NCBI RefSeq assembly: GCF_002795245.1
Contig: NZ_PGVG01000014.1
Span: 1-64,000, forward strand
DNA from: Bradyrhizobium forestalis
GTDB lineage: Bacteria > Pseudomonadota > Alphaproteobacteria > Rhizobiales > Xanthobacteraceae
Reading direction: 5' to 3'
Length of the DNA: 64,000 bases
Below are positions 36,434-45,685 of the stretch, piece after piece. The position numbers were made by a program, and so were the translations under genes. Position 1 is the first letter of the stretch. Every line of letters begins with the position of its first letter. Under the pieces are notes generated by a model, which saw only the letters and a program-made list of their open reading frames with translations, was not told where the DNA came from and ran no database searches.

Positions 36434-37396
36434 CTACTCATTGCTCTCGCGGTTATAGGGATTTGCTTCGCTAGCGGTCCGGTAGCTTTCCAAATTGCCG
36501 CCCAGGAACAGGCGATCGGTTTCTCGGGCTGGCGTTCTGCCCAGTGAGCACATCAAATCGACGTCCTCATCGATGTTGTCCTGATCTTCGGCATTCATTC
36601 CAAGCCCAATGCTACTCAGCACGCCGTCGGTGGTCCAGACAGTTGGCTTCGGTACCGTGTAGGTGTGCAGCGCGTCCGCATTGTTGGCGATCGCTCTCGC
36701 CCAAGGATCGCGAGAAACGGCGAGTTTTGCCGGATCCTCGACCAACGATACGAAGGGGAATGCTGTTGTCTTGGCGCGCATATGCCAGCTCGGTCCATAG
36801 GATACCGCTCCAGAGGATCTCCAACGGAAGAATGATCCCGAGCCGTGGTGCGGACATGCGGTATTGCGCTCGTGTTTTCTTCCATGCGTGGCTTGCAATC
36901 ATTGCCCTCATTCTGAAAACGCCGCAGTGTGACATATGACGACCCCACCACCTCGTCGAATAGGCGGTCCCGATCGACAGGAGCTGCGGTCGCCGATGAT
37001 CAATGTGCTGTTTGTTTCTCGGCAAGGTCGATCTCGTTCCGAAGCGCTTCAAGAGTGGCGCCTGTCAATGCGGCAAGCTGAGTGCGTGCGCTGACAATGA
37101 TGAGACTGGATAGCGACTAATTTCCGGCTCACCTCGTTTGGCGCAGACGACGACGTGGAAACCGCGTGATTTGCCTCTAAGGAGACTGAATCCGAGGTCG
37201 GGTAGACCGAACATGAGTCGTTTAGATCCAAGTCATTCAGCTGCTGCTCAAAGCTTTCTTGATCTTCTGAACTGTGTGCCGGTGCGCCGGTCTGTGCGTT
37301 AAGCTCGTCCGATTGCCAGTCGACACTGTGCGAGTGCTGCAGCGCGTCGTGAACCTCAAAGGGAGTGTCTGCGGCATTCCGCGGATCAACACTCAT
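36434..37396 (-). pseudogene. Decayed effector-like gene behind a tts box
   Basis: ATG 37396 with GGGAGAG just upstream opens an acidic, Ser-rich N-terminus (DWQSDELNAQTGAPAHSSED, SFEQQLNDLDLNDSCSVYPT). That frame ends at 37049. Protein-like segments then continue in other frames: LTGATLEALRNEIDLAEKQT (before a stop near 37014), RLFDEVVGSSYVTLRRFQ, and at the C-terminal end VEDPAKLAVSRDPWARAIAN and YTVPKPTVWTTDGVLSSIGL to a stop at 36434. At least two frameshifts and one nonsense codon are needed to join them. A canonical tts box stands 42 bases upstream, so the gene was a TtsI-dependent gene, most likely a secreted effector. I cannot assign it to a named Nop family. Confidence 0.6.
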
Positions 37397-37437
37397 TTCT
37401 CTCTCTCCCTTCGAGTGCCGGCTGTCGGCGTAGATTG

Positions 37438-37467
37438 TTGCAGGTGCTTCTTTCGAGAAGCTGACGG
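37438..37467 (-). promoter_or_regulatory. tts box upstream of the decayed effector
   Basis: On the minus strand GTCAGCTTCTCGAAAGAA matches the consensus through the AAAG and departs only in the final two bases. It lies 42 bases before ATG 37396. Confidence 0.85.
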
Positions 37468-38106
37468 ACCAGGAAGGAAGCCATTTAGGTTTAGCCTTTT
37501 GAGGGATGCCGAATAGGGTCAGTCAGTGAGGCGAGCGGTCAGCTGGCGGAAGCCGCCCAAAGCAACGGATCAATTGTCGGTGCCGCCTTGTGTCTTCTGG
37601 TATTGCTGTTTCGACTAGGCCGAGATCGGGCGCCTTGACGGAGCTTGATCCGACCGCCGCGTCAGGTTCGCTCCACCACTTCATTGCGGACCCGTCGTCC
37701 AGGCCAGACAGTCCTAGCACATATCAAGATGGACAAGCTGGCGCATGCGGCTGGTCGGAGTGTTCTTTCGGAGATCGTCTGCTCATGCAGCAGATGTGAG
37801 AACTGCATGCTCTCGGTCGTTGGGCCTGCGATGGAGGAGTGAGATCGGTTGCCGTTTGTGGTTTCCAAGCGGCAGACGCTCGATCAGATCGTTCTAGTCG
37901 ACGTCGCGCGAGGCTAAGCCACTTCCGCAAACCTGACATACGAGGTCGTGATGTCGGAATAGCCATCACAACTACTTGCGCCTGGCTGCGACAGGATGTT
38001 TTTGTCGCAGGCGCGAGCGCGCTTGATGTCTGAAATCAGCCAAACGGTTTGCGAGCACGACGTTTTAAAAACGAGATCTGTGGTACTTATCGAGGGAGAA
38101 GAGCAT
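37468..38106. other. Intergenic stretch upstream of virK
   Basis: About 640 bases with no supported gene. It carries the virK promoter region and a good ribosome binding site at its end (GGGAGAAG). No tts box or nod box seen. Confidence 0.4.
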
Positions 38107-38547
38107 ATGAAGTTTACTGGCATAGGAGTGACGATCCTGTTGTCCTTGCTTTCGACCGCAAGCGTGAGCGCGCTGGCGAGAGCCGATGAGCCTTCGCCGA
38201 AATACACCGAGGTGCTCAATGCCCTGCAGGCCGGGAAGAATGTGAAGCTCATACTGGACATGAGCCGCTGTACCACTGCGGAGGCTGGCAAGCCTGCGTC
38301 GGCGACGCAGGCCGGTCTGGTCATCAATGCCTTCAGGGTGACCGCCCAGAACGGCATCAGCTTCTCCAATGCGCACCAAACGGTCGACAGCTCCGGACAT
38401 GCCGTGACCGAGTACATCCGCCATAGCCTCAGCCGCGAAGGCAAGCTGACGGTGCGAGCCTCGAAGCTGGTCGTCGGGACCACCGAACTCGTGTACCAGG
38501 GCGAATTCATCTGCGAACTGCCGGATGGCGCAAAGTTCATCTGGTAA
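38107..38547 (+). CDS. virK: VirK-family periplasmic protein
   Basis: A 146-residue protein with a signal peptide (MKFTGIGVTILLSLLSTASV, then SALARA). The mature part follows the VirK pattern: KYTEVLNALQAGKNVKLILD, followed by MSRCTT and the beta-rich half VYQGEFICELPDGAKF with a second Cys. ATG 38107 has GGGAGAAG upstream; longer frames to 37996 would destroy the signal peptide. VirK is in the VirG regulon in Agrobacterium and its function is not established. The pair of Cys could form a disulfide. A strong terminator follows, so the gene is monocistronic. It is intact amid decayed DNA. Confidence 0.88.
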   Translation: MKFTGIGVTILLSLLSTASVSALARADEPSPKYTEVLNALQAGKNVKLILDMSRCTTAEAGKPASATQAGLVINAFRVTAQNGISFSNAHQTVDSSGHAVTEYIRHSLSREGKLTVRASKLVVGTTELVYQGEFICELPDGAKFIW

Positions 38548-38646
38548 CGAAGAGCACAGGACAGGGGAATGCGCTTCGAAGGCTTGATACTTTAATCGTG
38601 TGGACACCTTCGCAAGCCATGACACGGATCGTTTCGATCGCCAGGA

Positions 38647-38674
38647 ACGGCCAGAGTGTTTCTGGCCGTCTTTT
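38647..38674 (+). terminator. Rho-independent terminator of virK
   Basis: A perfect 9-bp stem, ACGGCCAGA (38647-38655) with TCTGGCCGT (38661-38669), a GTGTT loop, then CTTTT. It lies about 100 bases after the virK stop. Confidence 0.75.
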
Positions 38675-39319
38675 CGTCGGAAGAGGCATCGAGTTGCACG
38701 AACTTGCTGCAGTTCGATCAAGGCAACTTACGAGGGCCGTCGATCTCGATTCGATCTCAGTGATTGGAAGATCGGCGGTTCAGGCTATCGTGTATGGGTT
38801 GGAGCAAGGCCTCTCAGTTGAACGCTCCAGATTGGCTCGCCAAGGTACGTCCGCACGCCGTCCGCGCTTGTGATGACATTACTTCCATCCCGTCAAGCCG
38901 CGAGCCCGTGTTGATGACGCTCGTCCCTCGGCCACCAGGATGCGCTCGTGTCTTGCATCCCGCGTCTTTTCGGATCCTTTCACCTGAAACCTCCGTGCTG
39001 CCGAATGCGGCCATATCGGATTGAACCATCCCGCTTAAGATCATGCTGGGACTGGCGGCCGGGGGTTTGCTCGCCGCTAAAATTGTCGGTCGGACTCAGT
39101 TCTAAACTCTCTGAAAGCAAACGATCGACGTGGTTTCGCCAGCTTGAACAGCTGCCCGAGGTGCCGACGAGCACCTCGTTCAGCCAAATTGCGGCCGATG
39201 GAAGAGAAGGACGCGGCCTCCGGGTAGGCTTTCGGCCGTGTAGGGCTGACTGTGGATCAGAAAACGGGTCATTGGGACCTCTTGGCTCGGCAGAAAGCCC
39301 AGGTTTTGAAGCATATCGA
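38675..39319. other. No supported gene
   Basis: About 640 bases between the terminator and the effector pseudogene. Open frames overlap on both strands without recognisable features. Confidence 0.45.
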
Positions 39320-40034
39320 TCACGACAGGCGAAGCCTCTTGGGGCCGTGCCTCCAGTCGTCGCCCAACAACTCTCCGAGTTCAGGCACTTGCGGGGACGG
39401 CTGATGGCCCGATCCCGGTGCGGCAGACGGCAGTGGAATGTTTGACACCAGCGCCAAAGGAGCGTCCTTTCGCACGAACGAGGAGAGCGGATTAAAGCCA
39501 GGTGCAAGGCCGCCGTAGGCATGCGGGGGAGCCGTCGGCGTTACAAGCGCAGCTTCACCCGGCAAAGCGAGCCTCGGGTGATGAATGAGTTGGACGTCGT
39601 CGGATCCTCTCGGTCCCAACACGGCCGTGTAGCGATCCCCGCCAATCTCATAGTTCATGACCGGATGTTCTCCATTAGGCAAGAAGTCCCACTTGCCCAA
39701 CGTGGAAAGCAACATTTCGGGGGGGCAACTGGGGGCCATGATAAAAATCCATGGGCACGGCGAACGAAACATCAAACGTATCGGCGATAGCAGGAGACCG
39801 CAGATGTATGAGTTGAACATCATTGCGCCCACGCGGTCCTAGCACGGCCGTATAGCGTTCACCGTGAATGTCGTAGGTCTTTACCCGCTGTGCTGCATCC
39901 GGCAACAGACCCCAGCGGCTGAGCCTGGAGCGCATCATATTCAGCGCGGCCTGGGTGCCATGGGAGAAATCCTCGGGAACGGCGAAAGAGGCATCAAAGC
40001 TCTCGGGTGGTGCAGAAGAGAGTTCAGCTCCCAA
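39320..40034 (-). pseudogene. Frameshifted effector-like gene with two copies of the shared module
   Basis: Module 1 (ASFAVPEDFSHGTQAALNMM, GLLPDAAQ, YDIHGERYTAVLGPRGRNDV, QLIHL) lies in one frame. Module 2 begins in that frame (VSFAVPMDFYHG) but continues in another (FLPNGEHPVMNYEIGGDRYT, AVLGPRGSDDVQLIHHP). The switch falls in a run of seven G (39719-39725, plus strand); six would keep the frame open. Upstream, an in-frame ATG gives MKHSRFSMPC and then TAA, so only a TTG (40034) could start translation now. The C-terminal tail is Pro/Ser-rich and ends GPKRLRLS. The module also occurs at 20.5 and 59.6 kb. No tts box was found upstream. Family not recognised. Confidence 0.7.
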
Positions 40035-40799
40035 GCGTTGCCTTTAACAAGGCATCGAGAATCTGGAATGTTTCATCGCATTATTGGATGGTTGGCTTGG
40101 CGCGGCCTTATTGATCGGATGTCGCTTTGCAACGGGGCAGCAAGCGGGTGATCAACAATGTCGCGCCAAATCTCTCTGTGTTCTCGAACGCATCAATTCA
40201 TGTCATTCGCTTCGAGCCGCCGCTGCCCAGTTGAAGCCGCTGCAATCAGGCAGCGCGTGCTTCGGTGAGCCCGATCAGAGACCATTAGGCATCGCAATAG
40301 AAGAGGATGCCAACGGACGATAGTAGATTGAAATACTCAACTATTGCGTTTGCATGCTCTCGACCTCTACAGATCCTTCTAGCTTGATCCTTTCTTGCCC
40401 GGTCGGGAGTCCAAATGTTTCGATCGGCGAATGGGCATCCAAAACACCTTCCTGAAAAGGAGCTGGCTACTTGATGAATTCTGGAGAGCCGATGTGAGTG
40501 TACTCGTGTGGAATCAATTGGGCGCTGGAAGCGGGCTGTACGCACGTCGGCGTCAATCGGCGGCCAGCGTCGCCGAAGCTCTTCTCGGCGGCTCCCGCTT
40601 GGACAACATGACAGGACGTAGCCAAAGCTTCTTTGGTGGCATTGCTCTAGCATCAGCCAACTGTTTGTTGTCTATCCCTCAAATCGGATGCGGAGGCACA
40701 TTCAGGGTGAGCTTGCGCGAAAAGGCAGGCTCGCTGCCGAGATCAACTTGTCCAGAAGGTCCGCCAAACGGCTCAGAGGCCGCCGCATGAGGGCCTGTG
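40035..40799. other. Gene-poor stretch upstream of the monooxygenase operon
   Basis: No gene I can support. A frame at 40395-40790 is open but has no protein-like features. It holds the promoter of the operon; no operator recognised. Confidence 0.4.
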
Positions 40800-42140
40800 A
40801 TGTCTTCGGGTAACTCCATGCTTCATCTTGGCTTAAATCTTCATGGTGCCGGTGGTCATTCTGCCGCGTGGCGCTGGCCGGGCACAAATCCAAGCGCCTT
40901 TTTCGACATCGAGCACTACGTCCGCGCTGCGAAGATTGCGGAGCATGGTTTGCTGGATGCTGTATTCCTCGCCGACACCCCCGCGATAAGTTCCGACATT
41001 ACGCGCCAGCCGCCGCTTAATGGGCTCGAACCGACGCTGGTTCTCGCTGTGATTGCACGTGAAACGGAGCGAATTGGCCTGATTGCGACCGCGTCGACTA
41101 CCTACAACGAGCCATACAATCTTGCCCGGCGCTTCCAATCCCTCGATGTCATCAGCCGCGGCCGCGTTGCGTGGAACGCGGTCACGACGTCGAGTCCGGC
41201 GACGGTTGCAAACTTCGGCGGTCGCGAGGTCGGTCGAGCGGATCGCTACAGGCGTGCGGAGGACTTCGTTGAAACGGTCCGTGCTCTCTGGCTGAGCTGG
41301 AGCGGCGAGATGGTCATCGCCGATCAGGCAGCGGGTGTTTACGCAGATCAGAGTCAGTTCCGTCTGCTCGATCCCGCTACCAATAGTTTCGGCATCCGAG
41401 GCCCGCTTACGCACCCCGCTTCGCCCCAAGGCCACCCAGTCATCGTTCAGGCGGGCGGTTCGGATCCCGGACTACGGCTTGGCGCCCGCAGTGCAGATGT
41501 CGTGTTTGCGGCAGCAGGGGACTTGTCAACGGCTCTACAGGAGGCAGAGCGCTTGCGCGCGCTCTCTCGGCAATTCGGCCGCCCTGCGGCTCCGCTCATT
41601 CTGCCAGGCCTTGTCACCTGTATCGGGGGCACCGAGGAAGAAGCGGCTCGTCGCAAGGAAAGCCTTGACGGACTGCTCGATCTGGAGCGCGCCATCATCG
41701 CTCTCGCACGAAGCATGGGCGTGGCGGTCGAGAAGCTCAGCCTGGAAAAGCCAATCCCGGAGGAGGTTTTGCCTACTGCAGATGATGTTCCGTTTTCTGT
41801 CGGTCACCATCGCACGATTGAGACTCTGGCGCGTCAAGGTCGGACGGTTCGCGAAATCATCAGCAGCGTTCAAGCGTTTGGCCACCGGTTGCTCGTGGGT
41901 GCACCCGAGCAGATCGCGGACTCGATTGAGGCATGGTTCCGCGCTGGCGCGGTTGATGGTTTCAACATCATTCCGGACGTGCTGAAAGATGGCACTTCAG
42001 CGTTTGTCGACAATGTGGTGCCCATCCTGCAGAAGCGCGGGCTCTTTCGCAAAGAATATGGGGGGCAGACGCTGCGAGAGCATTTGGGGCTTTCCATTCC
42101 TTTCGAGCCGGCACGAGCCACAGCCACCTCACCGCTATGA
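40800..42140 (+). CDS. LLM-class FMN-dependent monooxygenase (NtaA/SnaA/DszA type)
   Basis: A protein of about 446 residues. It follows the bacterial luciferase-like monooxygenase family with the NtaA-type insertions. Typical parts are LHGAGGHSAAWRWPGTNPSA, EHGLLDAVFLADTP, IARETERIGLIATASTTYNE, PYNLARRFQSLDVISRGRVA and NAVTTSSPATVANFG, the strand-and-helix pattern around the FMN site. Such enzymes use FMNH2 and O2 to oxidise or cleave aminopolycarboxylates, sulfur compounds or related organics. No flavin reductase gene is next to it. The ABC importer genes that follow suggest the substrate is taken up. Starts at 40797, 40800 and 40818 are in frame; ATG 40800 is used. The stop overlaps an ATG in the next gene's frame (ATGA). 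Confidence 0.92.
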   Translation: MSSGNSMLHLGLNLHGAGGHSAAWRWPGTNPSAFFDIEHYVRAAKIAEHGLLDAVFLADTPAISSDITRQPPLNGLEPTLVLAVIARETERIGLIATASTTYNEPYNLARRFQSLDVISRGRVAWNAVTTSSPATVANFGGREVGRADRYRRAEDFVETVRALWLSWSGEMVIADQAAGVYADQSQFRLLDPATNSFGIRGPLTHPASPQGHPVIVQAGGSDPGLRLGARSADVVFAAAGDLSTALQEAERLRALSRQFGRPAAPLILPGLVTCIGGTEEEAARRKESLDGLLDLERAIIALARSMGVAVEKLSLEKPIPEEVLPTADDVPFSVGHHRTIETLARQGRTVREIISSVQAFGHRLLVGAPEQIADSIEAWFRAGAVDGFNIIPDVLKDGTSAFVDNVVPILQKRGLFRKEYGGQTLREHLGLSIPFEPARATATSPL

Positions 42141-42175
42141 CGCTTCCTCAACATCAAATGATTTGGAGACTGGAT

Positions 42176-43864
42176 ATGCGTTCATCGAATGCCCGGCCAA
42201 CGAGGCGCTTCACTGGAAAGTCGAACTATCCAGCAAGAACCGCGAAGGCGACCCTTCTCGTGCTCGTGGGCCTTTCGCAACTGCCGTCAAGCATTCATGC
42301 TCAAGAAGGGGTAGCCGGGAGCGTAAAGCGAGGGGGCGTTATTCGTTACGGGCATTTTCAAGAGCCGGCGTGCCTCTTCGGAGGATGGGTGCAGCAATGG
42401 TATCTGCAACGCCAGTACAGCGATAATCTGGTCGCCCGCAGCGAGGATGGCAAGATTGTGCCATGGCTGGCCGAGTCATGGACAATTTCCGATGACAAGA
42501 AGATATACACATTCGAGATAAAGCCGAATGTGAAGTTCACGGATGGCACTTCTCTGGATGCGCAGGCCATCGCGGACAATATCAACGGGTGGCTCAGCAA
42601 CGACCCTGATCTGCGTAATCCGACTGCTGCTCCGTATCTTAGCGATAGCTTCGAATCGGCAAGTGCAATCGCTCCTCTGCGGTTACAGGTAACCTTGAAG
42701 GTACCATTTCAACCCTTGCTGAACGTGTTTGCTCAATCCTCACAGGGCATTCTCTCACCATCCGCGCTCAAACGCGGACTTGCGGTGAACTGCGAGAACC
42801 CAGTCGGCTCAGGTCCATTCATTGTCGACAAATGGCGCCATGGACGGGAGGTCACCTTCCGCCGCAATCCCGACTACAATTCGGCCCCGGCCACCGCAAA
42901 ACATCAAGGGCCGGCTTACGTTGACGGGATCACCTGGAAGTTTCTGCCAGATCAGACTGTCCGATACGGCTCGCTGATCACGGGCGAGACCGATGCCATA
43001 TACGACATCCCAGCTGTCGCATGGAAGGACGCCAACTCCCGCTTTCCAGTATTGCGGCACCTTACCGGCGGCACCCCCCTGCGCTTGGCCTTGTATACGG
43101 CCCGACCCCCATTTGACGACGTGCTCGTCCGCAAGGCCTTTGCCTATTCTACTGACCGAAGGGCCGCGGTCGACACATCCTTCCTTGGCTCTTTGCCGTT
43201 TGAGGGTAACGGGGCGCTAAGTCAGAGCTCGCCGGAATACCTGCCTGAGCTCGGCCATTCCTATGGATACGATGTTCGGAAGGCCAATCAGCTGCTGGAT
43301 CAGGCGGGTTGGACTGAGCGTAATCGTAACGGCGTTCGTGTCAAGAACGGCAATCCGCTCATCGTGCGCATTTCCTATTCGAACGCTTTTCTGAAGCCGG
43401 ACGGCGAGCAAGCCTTGCAAGTTATCCAGCAGCAGGCAAGGGAGGCCGGTTTTGACGTACGTCTTCAACCCACCAATCCGGCTGATTTCTTCGCCGGAAA
43501 AAACCTCGGACCCGATGATTATGAGGTCGTTCTCCTCTATTGGGTTGCCCCCGGCGCTGAGATATTCCGGATCTCGTGGAAGCCCGATCAGAACGGCGAG
43601 ACCAATCGCTTCAATCCCTCACGCTATCAAGATCTGACGCTTTGGGACGTCATTCAAAAGGCGGAGCAGGAACTCAATGGGGTGCAACGTACCGCCCTCT
43701 ATCAGCAGGCGGAACGGAAAATCGTGGATGAGGCTCCTGTGATTGGCCTCACGGTGCTGGACGTAACGTTGGCGACCAAGCCGAACCTCAAAGACGTTTG
43801 GCTGGACCGCGGCTCGGTTGGCGAACCCGTTTTCTATGACGCTCATTTCGATGATGGGAAGTGA
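42176..43864 (+). CDS. ABC transporter periplasmic binding protein, family 5 (peptide/nickel/opine type)
   Basis: A 562-residue protein. The signal peptide begins MRSSNARPTRR and has the hydrophobic run TAKATLLVLVGLSQLPSSIH. ATG 42176 is used because GGAG lies seven bases upstream; an ATG at 42137 overlaps the previous stop. Family marks include NLVARSEDGKIVPWLAESWT, YTFEIKPNVKFTDGTSLDAQ and GSGPFIVDKWRHGREVTFRR, with HSYGYDVRKANQLLDQAGWT further on, all standard for SBP_bac_5 proteins. It binds the substrate in the periplasm. Linkage with the monooxygenase suggests the same compound is imported and oxidised. Confidence 0.93.
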   Translation: MRSSNARPTRRFTGKSNYPARTAKATLLVLVGLSQLPSSIHAQEGVAGSVKRGGVIRYGHFQEPACLFGGWVQQWYLQRQYSDNLVARSEDGKIVPWLAESWTISDDKKIYTFEIKPNVKFTDGTSLDAQAIADNINGWLSNDPDLRNPTAAPYLSDSFESASAIAPLRLQVTLKVPFQPLLNVFAQSSQGILSPSALKRGLAVNCENPVGSGPFIVDKWRHGREVTFRRNPDYNSAPATAKHQGPAYVDGITWKFLPDQTVRYGSLITGETDAIYDIPAVAWKDANSRFPVLRHLTGGTPLRLALYTARPPFDDVLVRKAFAYSTDRRAAVDTSFLGSLPFEGNGALSQSSPEYLPELGHSYGYDVRKANQLLDQAGWTERNRNGVRVKNGNPLIVRISYSNAFLKPDGEQALQVIQQQAREAGFDVRLQPTNPADFFAGKNLGPDDYEVVLLYWVAPGAEIFRISWKPDQNGETNRFNPSRYQDLTLWDVIQKAEQELNGVQRTALYQQAERKIVDEAPVIGLTVLDVTLATKPNLKDVWLDRGSVGEPVFYDAHFDDGK

Positions 43865-43868
43865 CGCC

Positions 43869-44825
43869 GTGAGGATAGTAGTCCATCATCCCATCGTTTG
43901 GTTCGCGCGCCGGATATTCTCCGGCGTGGTCGTGGTGTGGGCTGCCGCAACCTTTGCATTCTTGATTCAATGTGTGCTCCCTGGCGACCGCGCCCAGATC
44001 ATCATCAATGTAACGAGTGGCAACGTCGGGCCGGCGTCGTCGGCGGAGCTTGCAGCGATCAATGCGAAATATGGTTTTGATCAACCGCTCGCGGTTCAAT
44101 ACGGCAAATACATGTTGCAGATTCTTCATGGAGATCTTGGCGAGTCGTACCAGCAACATCGGCCTGTCGCAGCGATTATTGCGGAACAGATTGGCCCCAC
44201 GATTGTTCTGGCCATCGCTGCGCTGCTGATCGCATGGCTTATCGCAATTCTGACAACCTTGTTCATCGCTGGCAGAGACAACATATGGTCGAAGCTGCTC
44301 AATGACGCACAAGTCTTTTTGGCAACGGTGCCGCCTTACTGGCTGGCCACAATTCTGCTTGTGCTCTTTGCGGTAAAGCTAGGCATTTTTCCGGTGATCG
44401 GGGGAAATTCGCCGATTGGGCTCGTTCTGCCGACGCTTGCGTTGGCTCTTGAACTGTCGGGCTTTTTCGGACAAGTCGTTCAGAACGAATTCACGCGCGT
44501 GCTCGAGCAGCCGTTCGTTACGTCCGCAAGGGCGCGGGGTATGAGTGATTTCGGCGTCAGGCTTCGCCATGTTCTCCGCCATGCAGCACTGCCTGGCATA
44601 ACTTTATCAGGTTGGGCGCTCGGCAAACTGCTTTCGGGTGCGATTTTGATCGAGGTGGTTTTCGCCCGTCAAGGCCTAGGTGGAGTCCTTGTTGCTGCAA
44701 CGTCCTCGCGAGACGTTCCGATTGTCTCGGGAGCTGTTTTGATCTCTGCGGGCCTGTTCGTTCTTGTCAGTTTGATTGTCGATCTGACTTACCGGGTGGT
44801 CGATCCGAGGATCAAGTTGACATGA
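43869..44825 (+). CDS. ABC transporter permease, DppB type
   Basis: About 318 residues with six membrane segments. DppB-type motifs are VVHHPIVWFARRIFSGVVVV at the N-terminus and, in the loop, FTRVLEQPFVTSARARGMSD (EAA-type loop), then VLRHAALPGITLSGWALGKL. GTG 43869 is preferred because GGAAG precedes it and it starts just after the previous stop; ATG starts at 43818-43854 lie inside the preceding gene. The stop overlaps the next start (ATGA). Confidence 0.92.
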   Translation: MRIVVHHPIVWFARRIFSGVVVVWAAATFAFLIQCVLPGDRAQIIINVTSGNVGPASSAELAAINAKYGFDQPLAVQYGKYMLQILHGDLGESYQQHRPVAAIIAEQIGPTIVLAIAALLIAWLIAILTTLFIAGRDNIWSKLLNDAQVFLATVPPYWLATILLVLFAVKLGIFPVIGGNSPIGLVLPTLALALELSGFFGQVVQNEFTRVLEQPFVTSARARGMSDFGVRLRHVLRHAALPGITLSGWALGKLLSGAILIEVVFARQGLGGVLVAATSSRDVPIVSGAVLISAGLFVLVSLIVDLTYRVVDPRIKLT

Positions 44826-45685
44826 GCATGTTCGCCGAAGTCGCCATATCTCGGCTGCTCAGAGAAGTCCTCGCGATCCTGCGCCATGTCCCCTTTCGAA
44901 TTGCGGTCTGTCTTATCATCGTTGGCGTCTTTGTCCTCGCAGCCATGGCGCCAAAGGTGCTGCAGACGCACGATCCGCTTGCTATTGATCTGACATCGGC
45001 ATTGCAGTCTCCGTCGATCGCTCACTGGTTTGGAACTGATCAATTGGGTCGAGATCTTTACTCTCGCGTGGTCGAGGGCGCAGGCCAATCCTTGGCTATC
45101 GGACTTGGCGCGACGGCGCTGAGCATGTCCGTTGCAATAACCATCGGCGGCGCCGCTGCACTTTCTGGCGGTTTATTAGACAGCATTCTCAGCAGAATTA
45201 TTGACGTGCTCTTCGCAATTCCCACGCTCTTGCTCGCCCTTGTGTTCGTGACAGTTTTTGGGCCGTCGGTATTGACCGAAGTCGTAGCTGTCGGAATCGG
45301 AACAGCGCCAGGCTATGCGCGCATGATCAGGGGCCAGATGCTTTCCATCAAAGGGGCAGGCTATGTGGAGGCCGCTAACGTGCTGGGCCATCCATTTCCC
45401 CGTATTGTCTGGAGGCATATTCTTCCCAACGCCATGAACCCGCTGACGGCAATGATGACGATCGGCGTAGGTCAGGCGATTATATGGGCCTCCGGTCTTG
45501 CATTTCTAGGACTCGGCGTCGCTCCCCCGGCGCCTGAATGGGGCGCGCTGCTCAATGCCGGGCGCAATTATATAATCTATGCCTGGTGGCTGGAGATCAT
45601 ACCCGGTTTAGCAGTTACGGCGTTTGCCCTCAGCCTCACCATCATCGGGCGCCATCTACAGGACCGTTTGGAAGGAAAAAGGTGA
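44822..45685 (+). CDS. ABC transporter permease, DppC type
   Basis: A 287-residue permease with the DppC signature HWFGTDQLGRDLYSRVVEGA near residue 65 and the EAA-loop sequence KGAGYVEAANVLGHPFPRIV with WRHILPNAMNPL. ATG 44822 overlaps the previous stop codon. It pairs with the DppB-type permease to form the membrane channel. Confidence 0.93.
   Translation: MSMFAEVAISRLLREVLAILRHVPFRIAVCLIIVGVFVLAAMAPKVLQTHDPLAIDLTSALQSPSIAHWFGTDQLGRDLYSRVVEGAGQSLAIGLGATALSMSVAITIGGAAALSGGLLDSILSRIIDVLFAIPTLLLALVFVTVFGPSVLTEVVAVGIGTAPGYARMIRGQMLSIKGAGYVEAANVLGHPFPRIVWRHILPNAMNPLTAMMTIGVGQAIIWASGLAFLGLGVAPPAPEWGALLNAGRNYIIYAWWLEIIPGLAVTAFALSLTIIGRHLQDRLEGKR

Noticed and set aside
36476..36499. Possible tts box on the minus strand (TTTGGAAAGCT)
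   Set aside because: Only the 3' half matches. The GTCAG block is absent and no gene follows in the right direction.
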